DNA of 14,211 bases from an uncultured Lachnospiraceae bacterium (GCA_910585395.1 CAJUCK010000049.1:6573-20783), one strand, 5' to 3'; shown: positions 1 through 6,310, numbered from the stretch's first letter. The notes: a model not told the origin generated them from the sequence alone. Program-made: numbers and translations.

Positions 1-1
1 G

Positions 2-217
2 ACATGGCGGTTTGCCCATATTTATTTTGGCAGGACATGGTATCGCTGGGGCAGATGGCTGCTGTTGGTATCTGTTATTGTAATGATTGCTGTAGTAGGC
101 AGAGATGTTGGAACAGTGGGAATTGCAAGCGGAATTTTATGCGCCTTGCAATGCACTGCCATGCTTCTGCCGATTATTCCTACAGAACGAGCGTTAAAAC
201 AGGAATATGGGGAATAA
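2..217 (+). CDS. C-terminal fragment of a membrane protein, probably SdpI family
   Basis: The reading frame is open from the window edge to TAA at 215-217, giving 71 residues; the start lies outside. It opens with TWRFAHIYFGR, which resembles the T-W-R-x-A-H-R-x-x-G signature I associate with SdpI-type membrane proteins (immunity and signalling proteins of the SdpC toxin system, or generic DUF1648/SdpI proteins). Two hydrophobic segments follow, at about residues 19-33 and 40-60 of the fragment, and then a short charged tail ending KQEYGE. A different frame is also open here (4-222), but its product is Cys/His-rich with no membrane pattern, so this frame is preferred. The family call rests on one short motif plus the two membrane segments. 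Confidence 0.6.
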   Translation, partial: TWRFAHIYFGRTWYRWGRWLLLVSVIVMIAVVGRDVGTVGIASGILCALQCTAMLLPIIPTERALKQEYGE

Positions 218-256
218 AGTAATAGAAAACCAGCAGATAGTTTTTGGTATGAAAAA

Positions 257-294
257 TGCACAGTATCTTAAAAATTCTATATATTATCATAGAA
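257..294 (+). promoter_or_regulatory. Possible promoter and inverted repeat before the ferritin-like gene
   Basis: TGCACA (257-262), 17 bases, then TATATT (280-285) is a weak promoter candidate. It overlaps an inverted repeat TTCTAT-8-ATAGAA (275-294), which could be an operator. It is not a clear match to the PerR-type boxes found at 2152 and 2619. The -35 match is only 4 of 6, so this is tentative. Confidence 0.3.
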
Positions 295-332
295 ACAGTT
301 AGGAAATGATGATAAATGAGGAGATGCTGGCT

Positions 333-875
333 ATGGAAGAAAAAAGGAATATTCTGATTAATGATTGTAACTTTATGGGGCAGAAACCTATTATGATGGA
401 TTTACCATATCCTCCAATTAAGGTGCAGGAGAGAAATCTGGCATATGCAAACCTGCTTAGTATTGATTACTGTGGCGCCGTATCGGAATTATCTGCGATC
501 ACCCAATATATCAATAATGAAAACCGTGTATCCTGTGAAAATTGCCCGCTTGCAAAAACACTTTTGGGGATAGCTATGGCGGAGATGATGCATCTGCAGA
601 AATTGGGTGAATTGATTGTTCTGCTGGGAGGCAATGTAGATTTTACAGCTAAATTTCGCGATGGAAGAAGGAAAATGTGGTCGCCAGAGTATCTAAATAT
701 TCCAGAACAGGTAAAAGGGATGCTGCTGGCAGATATAGAAGCAGAAAAAGCGGCGATAAACCAATATGAGGCACATATAAAGCTGATAAAAGATGATTGT
801 GTCAATGCAGTTCTAGCAAGAATCATCAAAGATGAAGAGTATCATATTATGCTGCTTCGGGCTTTGATGAACTAA
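333..875 (+). CDS. Ferritin-like diiron/dimanganese family protein
   Basis: Predicted 180-residue soluble protein with the four-helix pattern of ferritin-like metalloproteins (rubrerythrin / manganese-catalase-like branch). Metal ligands can be placed at Glu52, Glu84-x-x-His87, Glu136 or Glu138, and Glu168-x-x-His171. The stretch PYPPIKVQ (25-32) before helix 1 is typical of the clostridial subgroup. The product is cytoplasmic and may act in peroxide removal or iron handling; the exact reaction cannot be read from sequence. I chose ATG 333 because GAGGAG (318-323) lies nine bases upstream; ATGs at 306, 309 and 324 are in frame but have poorer spacing. An unusual CENC (Cys68, Cys71) sits between helices 1 and 2. 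The neighbouring peroxide-response genes fit an oxidative-stress role. Confidence 0.75.
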   Translation: MEEKRNILINDCNFMGQKPIMMDLPYPPIKVQERNLAYANLLSIDYCGAVSELSAITQYINNENRVSCENCPLAKTLLGIAMAEMMHLQKLGELIVLLGGNVDFTAKFRDGRRKMWSPEYLNIPEQVKGMLLADIEAEKAAINQYEAHIKLIKDDCVNAVLARIIKDEEYHIMLLRALMN

Positions 876-887
876 ATTTTCAAGTAA

Positions 888-917
888 CAGGAGCTGATGA
901 AATAAAATCAGCTCCTG
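888..917. terminator. Strong hairpin between convergent genes, probable bidirectional terminator
   Basis: A perfect 11-base-pair inverted repeat, CAGGAGCTGAT - eight bases - ATCAGCTCCTG, lies 12 bases after the ferritin-like stop and 16 bases beyond the end of the convergent small gene. The T-tracts on both sides are poor and interrupted, so it is a weak match to a classical intrinsic terminator in either direction, but its position fits a shared one. Confidence 0.6.
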
Positions 918-933
918 TCTGTATAAGCGTTTC

Positions 934-1173
934 TTAAAACCCTGCCATCATTAGTGCCATAAGCTGATCCCGGCGCACAGCATCCTGCGTCCCCTTAAGC
1001 CCGGAGGCTTTGCCTTCAAGTTCCATTTTACTGGTATAGGCTCGATTAAGCTTTTCTTTAAATTCTTTTTCTTTCTGTTCTGCTTTTTCAGACCGCCTCT
1101 CAGCATTTGCCTGAATCTGAAGCCGCAAAGCATTTTCCATAGAATCTAAAACTTTATTTATGTCTGATACCAT
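934..1173 (-). CDS. Small helical hypothetical protein
   Basis: A 79-residue protein I do not recognise. It is rich in Lys, Glu, Gln and Arg, with an almost continuous amphipathic helix at about residues 5-60 (probable coiled coil), then a short C-terminal segment ending LMALMMAGF. There is no signal peptide, membrane segment or cysteine. Evidence that it is a real gene: a GGGAGG ribosome binding site seven bases before the ATG, a near-consensus promoter at 1282-1310, and a hairpin just beyond the stop. The overlapping alternative frame (951-1133) has none of these. It is a single-gene unit convergent to the ferritin-like gene. The function is unknown; a structural or scaffold role would be a guess. 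Confidence 0.7.
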   Translation of the reverse strand: MVSDINKVLDSMENALRLQIQANAERRSEKAEQKEKEFKEKLNRAYTSKMELEGKASGLKGTQDAVRRDQLMALMMAGF

Positions 1174-1432
1174 ATACAGTCCTCCCTTCTATTTGCTCTT
1201 TATATTGTATTCTATACTGCTTTTTCTTTTATAAATGAGATGTTGTCTTCTCTGATACTTTTTAATACATTGATATCTTACATTATATCGTCTGATTTGA
1301 TTTTTCTCAACAGTTTTTCAGCAAAATTTTAAAAGAGCTTGCAGGAATGTGCATCTTATATTTTATTCCCTAGAAACCTATTTTTGAATTATAAGCTCAT
1401 TCTTTTTATGGACAGACTGAACATTGAAGGGC
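1174..1432. other. Non-coding gap with leader and promoter of the small gene
   Basis: This AT-rich stretch lies between the small gene and the rubrerythrin terminator. It holds the roughly 100-base 5' leader and promoter (1282-1310) of the 934-1173 gene. The rest (1311-1432) shows no convincing reading frame with a ribosome binding site. It contains only a loose nested inverted repeat (1335-1398). Confidence 0.5.
1282..1310 (-). promoter_or_regulatory. Near-consensus vegetative promoter for the small gene
   Basis: On the minus strand, TTGAGA (1310-1305), exactly 17 bases, then TATAAT (1287-1282). Five of six and six of six bases match the sigma-A consensus. The start point would be near 1275, giving an untranslated leader of about 100 bases before ATG 1173. 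Confidence 0.75.
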
Positions 1433-1477
1433 AAAGAAAAAGCAGAACGGTATAGTCAAAAGGCTATGCCGTTCTGC
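1433..1477 (-). terminator. Intrinsic terminator after reverse rubrerythrin
   Basis: GCAGAACGG and its complement CCGTTCTGC form nine pairs, extended by ATAG/CTAT and one T-G wobble to a 14-pair stem with an eight-base loop. Read on the minus strand it is followed at once by TTTTTCTTT (1441-1433). It is the classical form, about 78 bases beyond the rubrerythrin stop. Confidence 0.9.
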
Positions 1478-1555
1478 GGTAATGCAGATATTTCTTTTAG
1501 TTATATAGATAAATTCATATAACTTTTGTATTACTAAGTTTTAAGAAGACTCTGA

Positions 1556-2098
1556 TTAACCGAAATATCTCTTTAACAAGCCCTCAAATGCCTTACCATG
1601 TCTAGCTTCATCCCTTGCCATTTCATGAACAGTATCATGAATTGCATCAAGGTTTGCAGCTTTTGCACGTTTTGCAAGATCAAATTTACCAGCGGTTGCA
1701 CCATTTTCAGCTTCTACACGCATTTCCAGATTCTTCTTGGTGCTGTCAGTAACAACTTCGCCCAGAAGTTCAGCAAACTTTGCAGCATGCTCAGCTTCTT
1801 CATAAGCAGCTTTTTCCCAGTATAAACCGATTTCAGGATATCCTTCTCTGTGTGCAACTCTTGCCATTGCAAGATACATGCCTACTTCGGTACATTCTCC
1901 GTTAAAGTTTGCTCTTAAATCTTCCATAATATCATCTGAGGAACCCTGTGCTACGCCTATTACATGTTCAGCAGCCCAGCTTCTGTCTCCAGCCTGCTCT
2001 GTAAATTTAGAAGCTGGTGCATTACACTGTGGACATTTCTCTGGTGCTGCATCTCCTTCATAAACATAACCGCATACATTACATACAAATTTTTTCAT
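1556..2098 (-). CDS. Reverse rubrerythrin (rubredoxin-first NADH peroxidase component)
   Basis: 180-residue cytoplasmic protein with an N-terminal rubredoxin domain (about 1-40; iron ligands Cys6, Cys9, Cys22, Cys25) followed by a diiron ferritin-like domain (about 50-180). Diiron ligands include Glu68, Glu101-x-x-His104 and Glu164-x-x-His167. This order is the reverse of classical rubrerythrin. Known reverse rubrerythrins of clostridia reduce hydrogen peroxide with electrons from NADH via a rubredoxin oxidoreductase, protecting anaerobes from oxygen. Translation starts at the ATG after AAAGGAAG. The gene lies downstream of perR in the same direction, has its own promoter carrying a PerR-type box, and has a strong terminator, so high expression on derepression by peroxide is likely. 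Confidence 0.95.
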   Translation of the reverse strand: MKKFVCNVCGYVYEGDAAPEKCPQCNAPASKFTEQAGDRSWAAEHVIGVAQGSSDDIMEDLRANFNGECTEVGMYLAMARVAHREGYPEIGLYWEKAAYEEAEHAAKFAELLGEVVTDSTKKNLEMRVEAENGATAGKFDLAKRAKAANLDAIHDTVHEMARDEARHGKAFEGLLKRYFG

Positions 2099-2151
2099 TC
2101 TTTTGTCTTCCTTTCTTTTATATAAAATTTAAAATTATTCTGTGGTAATAA

Positions 2152-2166
2152 CAGTAATTATTACTG
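2152..2166. promoter_or_regulatory. PerR-type operator of the rubrerythrin gene
   Basis: CAGTAAT-T-ATTACTG is a perfect 7-1-7 palindrome whose TAAT-N-ATTA core matches the known PerR/Fur box layout (TTATAATNATTATAA). It lies five bases downstream of the -10 element, where bound repressor would block transcription. A close copy precedes perR at 2619-2633. Confidence 0.75.
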
Positions 2167-2171
2167 ATATT

Positions 2172-2200
2172 AAAATAACATACCTGCTTGTGTATGTCAA
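2172..2200 (-). promoter_or_regulatory. Rubrerythrin promoter
   Basis: On the minus strand, TTGACA (2200-2195), 17 bases, then TATTTT (2177-2172), with a TG one base before the -10 (extended -10). It begins two bases beyond the perR stop, so rubrerythrin can be transcribed both from here and by readthrough from perR; no terminator separates them. Confidence 0.75.
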
Positions 2201-2202
2201 CA

Positions 2203-2595
2203 TTATTTTTGAATTTCTTTTTTCAAACATTCAGGGCATTTTCCTAAGAAATAAGTAACATGGCCTGAAATCTCACCTTCAAACTGTGTTCCGGCAAGGG
2301 TATTGATGTGGTCAATATTTTCCATATGAAGATCCAGGACGCCGCCGCATTGTGTGCAGAGCACATGATAATGGGGAGTTGTATTTCCATCAAAACGGTC
2401 AGGTCCTATACCCGTAGAAAGTTTATGGATTTCTCCGTGGCTGGCCAGCAGGGACAAATTGCGGTACACGGTTCCCAGGCTGATATTTGGAAATTCCTTT
2501 TTTACATTCAGATATACAGTTTCGGCGGTGGGATGGTCAAAGCGGTTTGTCAGAAATTCTTTAATGCATTCTCTCTGACGGCTGTGCTTAGTCAA
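2203..2595 (-). CDS. perR: Fur-family peroxide-responsive repressor, PerR type
   Basis: About 130 residues. The N-terminal winged-helix DNA-binding domain (about 5-75) contains LGTVYRNL; the dimerisation domain carries two CxxC pairs (structural zinc) spaced as in Fur proteins. The PerR sensing-site ligands can all be placed: His in HPTAETVY, Asp in DRFD, both His in HYHV and Asp in VLD. The Asp in DRFD, where many Fur proteins have Glu, favours PerR. PerR is inactivated by metal-catalysed oxidation of its histidines, releasing its operators. I chose a TTG start at 2595 because GGAGGGA lies six bases upstream; the in-frame ATG at 2610 has no ribosome binding site. It carries its own operator at 2619-2633, implying autoregulation. 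Confidence 0.9.
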   Translation of the reverse strand: MTKHSRQRECIKEFLTNRFDHPTAETVYLNVKKEFPNISLGTVYRNLSLLASHGEIHKLSTGIGPDRFDGNTTPHYHVLCTQCGGVLDLHMENIDHINTLAGTQFEGEISGHVTYFLGKCPECLKKEIQK

Positions 2596-2618
2596 TGATA
2601 TTCCCTCCATAAAGATAA

Positions 2619-2633
2619 TAGTAATTATTATTG
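2619..2633. promoter_or_regulatory. PerR-type operator in the perR leader
   Basis: TAGTAAT-T-ATTATTG matches the rubrerythrin box CAGTAAT-T-ATTACTG at 13 of 15 positions and keeps the AGTAATTATTA core. It lies 11 bases downstream of the perR -10 element, between promoter and ribosome binding site. Confidence 0.7.
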
Positions 2634-2644
2634 TTTACAAAATA

Positions 2645-2673
2645 AATATAATCCCTTCGCACGCATATGTCAA
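2645..2673 (-). promoter_or_regulatory. perR promoter
   Basis: On the minus strand, TTGACA (2673-2668), exactly 17 bases, then TATATT (2650-2645). It lies inside an inverted repeat (2650-2686) whose loop contains the -35 element. Confidence 0.8.
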
Positions 2674-2686
2674 GAGCAAAGGGATT
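2650..2686 (-). terminator. Hairpin after the SRP RNA, possible terminator overlapping the perR promoter
   Basis: On the minus strand AATCCCTTTGC pairs with GCGAAGGGATT (11 pairs, one T-G wobble) around a 15-base loop, followed by the AT-rich ATATTTATTTTG. It sits about 35 bases beyond the likely SRP RNA 3' end and could stop SRP transcripts before perR. The loop holds the perR -35 TTGACA. Confidence 0.45.
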
Positions 2687-2720
2687 TGAAAATTTTTCCA
2701 GATAAAAGTTTTAAATTAAA

Positions 2721-2987
2721 ATCCGAGCGCTCTGCTTTGAATTCTGACCATGGACGTTACTTCTACAGTTAGCTCGGCTTAGGCACCCTCACGGCACATG
2801 AAAGGTTCTGCTTAGTGCTGCTTTGTTCCCAACCTGACACGGTTCACAGATTTCCATTGCGTAAGACCCAAACGTCGTCACCACTTATAAAAGGCAGCCC
2901 CACAGTCACAAACCCGGGGCAGAGCATCACCCCAACTATAGCGGATTGTTGGTACAGGGCACCGCTGCCGCCCCGGCTGCTCGGAGA
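2721..2987 (-). ncRNA. ffs: Signal recognition particle RNA, large bacterial type (scRNA)
   Basis: About 267 bases, the length of the Bacillus/Clostridium large SRP RNA with Alu and S domains. Diagnostic pieces on the minus strand are GCGGTGCCCTGTACC near the 5' end, TGGTGACGACGTTTGGGTC, the S-domain core GTCAGG...AGCAGC with a GGAA tetraloop (2817-2838), CATGTGCC, and GCCGAGCTAACTG near the 3' end. The ends pair with each other (TCCGAGC with GCTCGGA), which sets the limits. It binds Ffh and, through the Alu domain, probably other factors to pause translation and target membrane proteins. A strong promoter lies at 2992-3020; the 3' end runs into TTTTAATTT. Open frames across this region are incidental. 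Confidence 0.95.
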
Positions 2988-2991
2988 TTTA

Positions 2992-3020
2992 AGTATAGCG
3001 TGTTTTAACGGAAAAGTCAA
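2992..3020 (-). promoter_or_regulatory. SRP RNA promoter
   Basis: On the minus strand, TTGACT (3020-3015), exactly 17 bases, then TATACT (2997-2992). The predicted RNA 5' end is about five bases downstream of the -10 element, as expected for a stable-RNA gene. Confidence 0.85.
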
Positions 3021-3178
3021 CTATTCTTGAGTTTTCCCAGAAAAGTTTTTCTGGAATTCAATGTTACAAGAGAAGTATTCATGCTTTTAGATAGCTGCTA
3101 CAAAATCTATTTTAAGGAGATGTGAATGCATTGGCTGAAAATTCTGAATTTGGAGCAGAGAAACAGTTTGTTACAGTT

Positions 3179-3670
3179 TTACTGGCTTCTTTTGCTTTCT
3201 TCTTTTTCCTGCCGCTTCTTTTCCCGCAGAGTCTTAAAAAAATCACTGAGTAAGCGAGAACATTCTTCTTCCAGTATCCCTTTTTCCAGTTCTGCCTGAT
3301 GATTGAAAGCAGCAAACTGCAGTAAATTCATCAAAGAGCCAGCACATCCAGCTTTTGGATTCATAGTCCCAATTACGACTTTATCCATTCGTGCCTGAAC
3401 GATAGCGCCGGCACACATCTGGCATGGTTCCAGAGTTACGTACATCGTACACCCTTCGAGTCTCCAGTCACCCAGTTTTTTGCTGGCTTTTCTGATGGCA
3501 GTAAGTTCTGCGTGAGCAAGCGTATTTTTATCTGTATTTCTCCTGTTATATCCTCTGGCTATGATTTTGTTTTCGTATACGATGACACAGCCGATGGGTA
3601 CTTCATAAATTTTGGCGGCTTTTTTTGCCTGGCGAATCGCTTCTTTCATAAATTTTTCTTTCTGTTCCAT
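3179..3670 (-). CDS. tadA: tRNA-specific adenosine deaminase
   Basis: 163-residue zinc deaminase that converts the wobble adenosine 34 of tRNA-Arg(ACG) to inosine, essential in most bacteria. The catalytic motifs are complete: HAE (His53, Glu55) and PCQMC (Cys83, Cys86), with the PIGCVIV segment (25-31) of the cytidine-deaminase fold before them. The frame stays open to 3910, but ATG 3670 is preceded by AGGAG at the right distance and gives the usual family N-terminus, so the extension is not coding. The C-terminal tail is very basic and acidic (EKKRQEKEESKRSQ), beyond the conserved core. It diverges from the acetyltransferase gene and lies upstream of the SRP RNA in the same direction. Confidence 0.95.
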   Translation of the reverse strand: MEQKEKFMKEAIRQAKKAAKIYEVPIGCVIVYENKIIARGYNRRNTDKNTLAHAELTAIRKASKKLGDWRLEGCTMYVTLEPCQMCAGAIVQARMDKVVIGTMNPKAGCAGSLMNLLQFAAFNHQAELEKGILEEECSRLLSDFFKTLREKKRQEKEESKRSQ

Positions 3671-3742
3671 ATGCACTCCTGTAAAAATTGTGTTAAAATA
3701 GGACCTGAATATTAGTTTAAAATAAATCAGGGGATTATGCAA

Positions 3743-4303
3743 ATGAAAATGAATTATGAGTCCAGCCGGCTTATTTTGAAAATTCTGCCAAGTACAGCTG
3801 CAGATCAGGTACTGCAGTTTTATCTGGATAATCGAAATATTTTTGAACAATACGAGATCGACCGGCCGAAGAATTTTTATACAGAGGAATACCAGAAAAC
3901 GTTGCTGCATTGTGAATATAACCTGGCTGTAAAACAGTCAGCCGTCCGTTTCTGGGTATATGAAAAAGGGAGGCAGGAACAGATTGTTGGTACGGTATCT
4001 TTTCAGAATATCTGCTGGGCGCCGTATCTGTCGTGTGAGCTGGGGTATAAATTTGACCAGAGATTCTGGAGGCGGGGATATGCAAGAGAAAGCATATTGA
4101 AATGCATTTACATTGCATTTGAAGAAATGAAACTTCACCGCATGGAGGCGCAGGTACAGCCAGAAAATACAGCTTCCAGGAAATTGCTGGAAGGACTAGG
4201 GTTTGTGAGAGAAGGAGTGAAAAGGAAGAGCGTAAAACTTCATGGCGTTTGGAAAGACCATGAAGTATACGCTCTGCTGGCTGAAGAAAAACCTAAGATA
4301 TAG
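3743..4303 (+). CDS. GNAT-family N-acetyltransferase, RimJ/RimL-like
   Basis: About 186 residues with the full layout of RimJ/RimL-type acetyltransferases: the N-terminal ESSRLILKIL strand, a central strand with VGTVSF, the acetyl-CoA pyrophosphate loop RRGYA (about 110-114) followed by the ESILKCIYIAFEEM helix, and the C-terminal ENTASRKLLEGLGFVREG motif with a final HEVYALL strand. Relatives acetylate the N-terminal alanine of ribosomal proteins or small molecules; the substrate here cannot be told. ATG 3743 is preferred because AGGGG (3729-3733) is nine bases upstream; ATG 3737 would be only three bases from it. It diverges from tadA and converges on the DUF6128-like gene with a 34-base gap and no clear terminator. 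Confidence 0.85.
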   Translation: MKMNYESSRLILKILPSTAADQVLQFYLDNRNIFEQYEIDRPKNFYTEEYQKTLLHCEYNLAVKQSAVRFWVYEKGRQEQIVGTVSFQNICWAPYLSCELGYKFDQRFWRRGYARESILKCIYIAFEEMKLHRMEAQVQPENTASRKLLEGLGFVREGVKRKSVKLHGVWKDHEVYALLAEEKPKI

Positions 4304-4337
4304 AAGAAGTTTTTCCTGCGTCATAAGAAAAAGATGC

Positions 4338-5621
4338 TTAAGAAGGCGTTTTTTCTGGCGGCTGGGACAGTTCATTGAGATAACGGTACCAGTAGCCGAA
4401 CTGCCCAGTGTTGATTGGCGAAGGCTTTTCACTGCGGAATTCTGGAAAACCGAAGAGAGCAGCCATAACCCGCTCAGGATTTTGAAAAACGCCAGGGATG
4501 CCAATAAACCATTTTTTTACGCCAAATTCTTCTGTCATGCCCAGAATGATATAGCGGTAATTGAAAAAACCATGCAGCAGGAAACTATTGTTTCCAAAAT
4601 ACCAGTATTGCCTGGGAAGCTGACGGATGTCTTTTAACTCTAATCTCACACAAAGCGTATGGTCATCACCGGAAAAAGGGGTCATTACTGGAAAATTTTC
4701 CAGAATAAAACGCCAGCGGAGCTGCCAGTCTTCTGAGGTGTCAGATTTACCATGTGAGGAATCTGATGATGATTCCGAATCAGGGTGTGTCTGAGCTGTG
4801 CGAGAAGACTTGCTGACACTGTGAAAACCATAGGCTCTGCGCTCTGTAATGGGGAGTGCTTCCACAGCTTTTAAAGCATCCAGCGTTTTGGGAGGCGATT
4901 TTGCCGGCTCTGTCTCTGCAGCATGTAAATCGTCTGTCTTTTCTTCCGGCAAAGACTCTGCAGGAGCGGAACTGTCCGGCAAATCAGGAGAATCTGGTAT
5001 TTGTTCAGCTGAATCTTTGCCAGACAAAACAAAAGATTCTGGCTCTTGTATTGTTTCTGGCTTTTGTACTGCTGAGCTGTCATCAGACGATAAGATAGAT
5101 GCGAAAGGGGTCTTCTCAGCAGGAGAGTCTGCTAATCCAGATTCTTCTGGTATCTGTGAAGATGAGAGAGATTCAGGGATACCAGGAGCTTCTGGAGATA
5201 AAGCATCAACCGTATTATCATCAGCCAAGTCAGCTAGATCTACAAATAGTTCTCGTTTAAATTCGTCGTCATCCCATTGGCTTACCAGCATGGTTCGCTC
5301 AGTGAGAGGTATGTAGATTCCTTTTATATCATCCAGATGATAACCGCTGTCTTTCACATTTTCTGCATCCAAAACAGCTTTAAATTCTCCGCTGCCACGA
5401 TTTAACACGAAATTTCCCAGAAAGATTCCGCCAAGCTGCTGCTTTTTTTGAATATAAAAATACACCTGGACAGGAGAGAGACTGCACCCGGTGTTTTTCA
5501 TATGTACTTCAAGGGCACAACGCTGGTCCCTTTTTTCTACTTTTGCAAATCCTATGTTTCTGCTTTTGACTCCTTGCTCATATAAATAGAGGTATGTGAT
5601 CATTCGATGAAATTCAGACAT
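4338..5621 (-). CDS. DUF6128-like protein with long acidic linker
   Basis: 427 residues with no signal peptide or membrane segment, so probably cytoplasmic. There are two compact parts. The first (about 1-125) begins MSEFHRMITYLYLYEQG and is rich in beta-strands. The last (about 295-427) contains LPRQYWYFGNNSFLLHGFFNYRYIILG and ends GQFGYWYRYLNEL. They are joined by about 165 residues of low-complexity Ser, Pro, Glu, Asp and Ala sequence. From memory this matches a Lachnospiraceae family named DUF6128; its function is not known to me. The ATG has GGGAG eight bases upstream. It follows the lipoprotein gene by 56 bases on the same strand, so the two may be co-transcribed. The opposite strand of the linker shows a long open frame, an artefact of the codon bias. 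Confidence 0.75.
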   Translation of the reverse strand: MSEFHRMITYLYLYEQGVKSRNIGFAKVEKRDQRCALEVHMKNTGCSLSPVQVYFYIQKKQQLGGIFLGNFVLNRGSGEFKAVLDAENVKDSGYHLDDIKGIYIPLTERTMLVSQWDDDEFKRELFVDLADLADDNTVDALSPEAPGIPESLSSSQIPEESGLADSPAEKTPFASILSSDDSSAVQKPETIQEPESFVLSGKDSAEQIPDSPDLPDSSAPAESLPEEKTDDLHAAETEPAKSPPKTLDALKAVEALPITERRAYGFHSVSKSSRTAQTHPDSESSSDSSHGKSDTSEDWQLRWRFILENFPVMTPFSGDDHTLCVRLELKDIRQLPRQYWYFGNNSFLLHGFFNYRYIILGMTEEFGVKKWFIGIPGVFQNPERVMAALFGFPEFRSEKPSPINTGQFGYWYRYLNELSQPPEKTPS

Positions 5622-5677
5622 TTGACATACTCCCGTAGAGATTTCTACATCTTATGCCTCAATGAAAGAAAATAGAA

Positions 5678-6310
5678 CTAACGCTGTCCAGCAATGGCAG
5701 AGGCGAGGTCAGAACCAAAGGAAGACATATTGGCAGGAACCCAGGTTTTGTTCTGGATGACACATTCTACAACAATGTCTGTAGTGTCCTGGGAGGGGAC
5801 GGCATCTTGATAAGCCTTAATCAAATTCTGCGTGTAGGTGTTCATAAGAAAGATCTGCTGTTCCTCTGGGGTATCAAAGTCTCTCAGCTGAGATTCTTCT
5901 TTTGCATCATAAAAAGCATCAGCATCCAGAGAAGCTTCGTTAAAATAAGTGGTATGAATCACTACTGTAGCCTTTCCATCAGATTCTTCTGTAATTTCCG
6001 CTTCGGCACTCATTTTGGCAAGCGCTCCTTTTCTGGCCGTACATAGTTCATTTAATGTGTCTTCATCAATTTCCTGACCGCTGGCCGCAAAGTTAGAACG
6101 GATTGTTTCACGCAGAGAATCGTCATAATTTTTCTGTGCAGCAGCGATATCTTCGTCAGTCATTCCCAGAGAAGAAATGCCGCTGGTATCTCCCAGAATA
6201 TATAAATCATAGATTGCTTTGATGGAACCAGCAGCGTCTGTCTGCGGAGCACTGCAGCTCGCCAGCATTGACATGCACAAGCACAATGAAAGAAGGAAAA
6301 AATTTTTCAT
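5678..6310 (-). CDS. Small secreted lipoprotein, DUF5105-like
   Basis: 210 residues with a classical lipoprotein signal: MKNFFLL, a hydrophobic core and the lipobox LASC, with Cys19 as the lipidated residue. The mature part is mostly helical and acidic, beginning with IKAIYDLYILGDTSGISSLGMTDEDI. That pattern resembles the DUF5105 lipoproteins of clostridia, which I recall as cell-surface proteins of unknown function. Later strands (KATVVIHTTYF, TDIVVECVIQ) suggest an NTF2/cystatin-like alpha+beta fold. The ribosome binding site is weak (AAAGG about 12 bases before ATG), so the start is set mainly by the signal peptide. It lies just downstream of tRNA-Ser on the same strand and upstream of the DUF6128-like gene. 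Confidence 0.8.
   Translation of the reverse strand: MKNFFLLSLCLCMSMLASCSAPQTDAAGSIKAIYDLYILGDTSGISSLGMTDEDIAAAQKNYDDSLRETIRSNFAASGQEIDEDTLNELCTARKGALAKMSAEAEITEESDGKATVVIHTTYFNEASLDADAFYDAKEESQLRDFDTPEEQQIFLMNTYTQNLIKAYQDAVPSQDTTDIVVECVIQNKTWVPANMSSFGSDLASAIAGQR

Noticed and set aside
1335..1398. Nested inverted repeats GAGCTT/AAGCTC and AGGAAT/ATTCC
   Set aside because: Arms are short with large loops in AT-rich DNA and no gene linked to them; easily a chance match.
2815..3030. Open frame of 71 codons on the plus strand
   Set aside because: It lies across the SRP RNA gene and its promoter on the other strand, with no ribosome binding site; the RNA signatures explain the sequence.
3126..3299. 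Possible 57-residue protein with AAGGAG six bases before ATG
   Set aside because: Two thirds of it is antisense to the tadA tail, whose Lys/Glu codons create a Ser/Phe/Leu-rich product. No promoter is clear; only the ribosome binding site supports it.
4849..5316. 155-codon open frame opposite the DUF6128-like gene
   Set aside because: It mirrors the biased linker codons (Ser, Ala, Gly repeats) and has no ribosome binding site or family resemblance.
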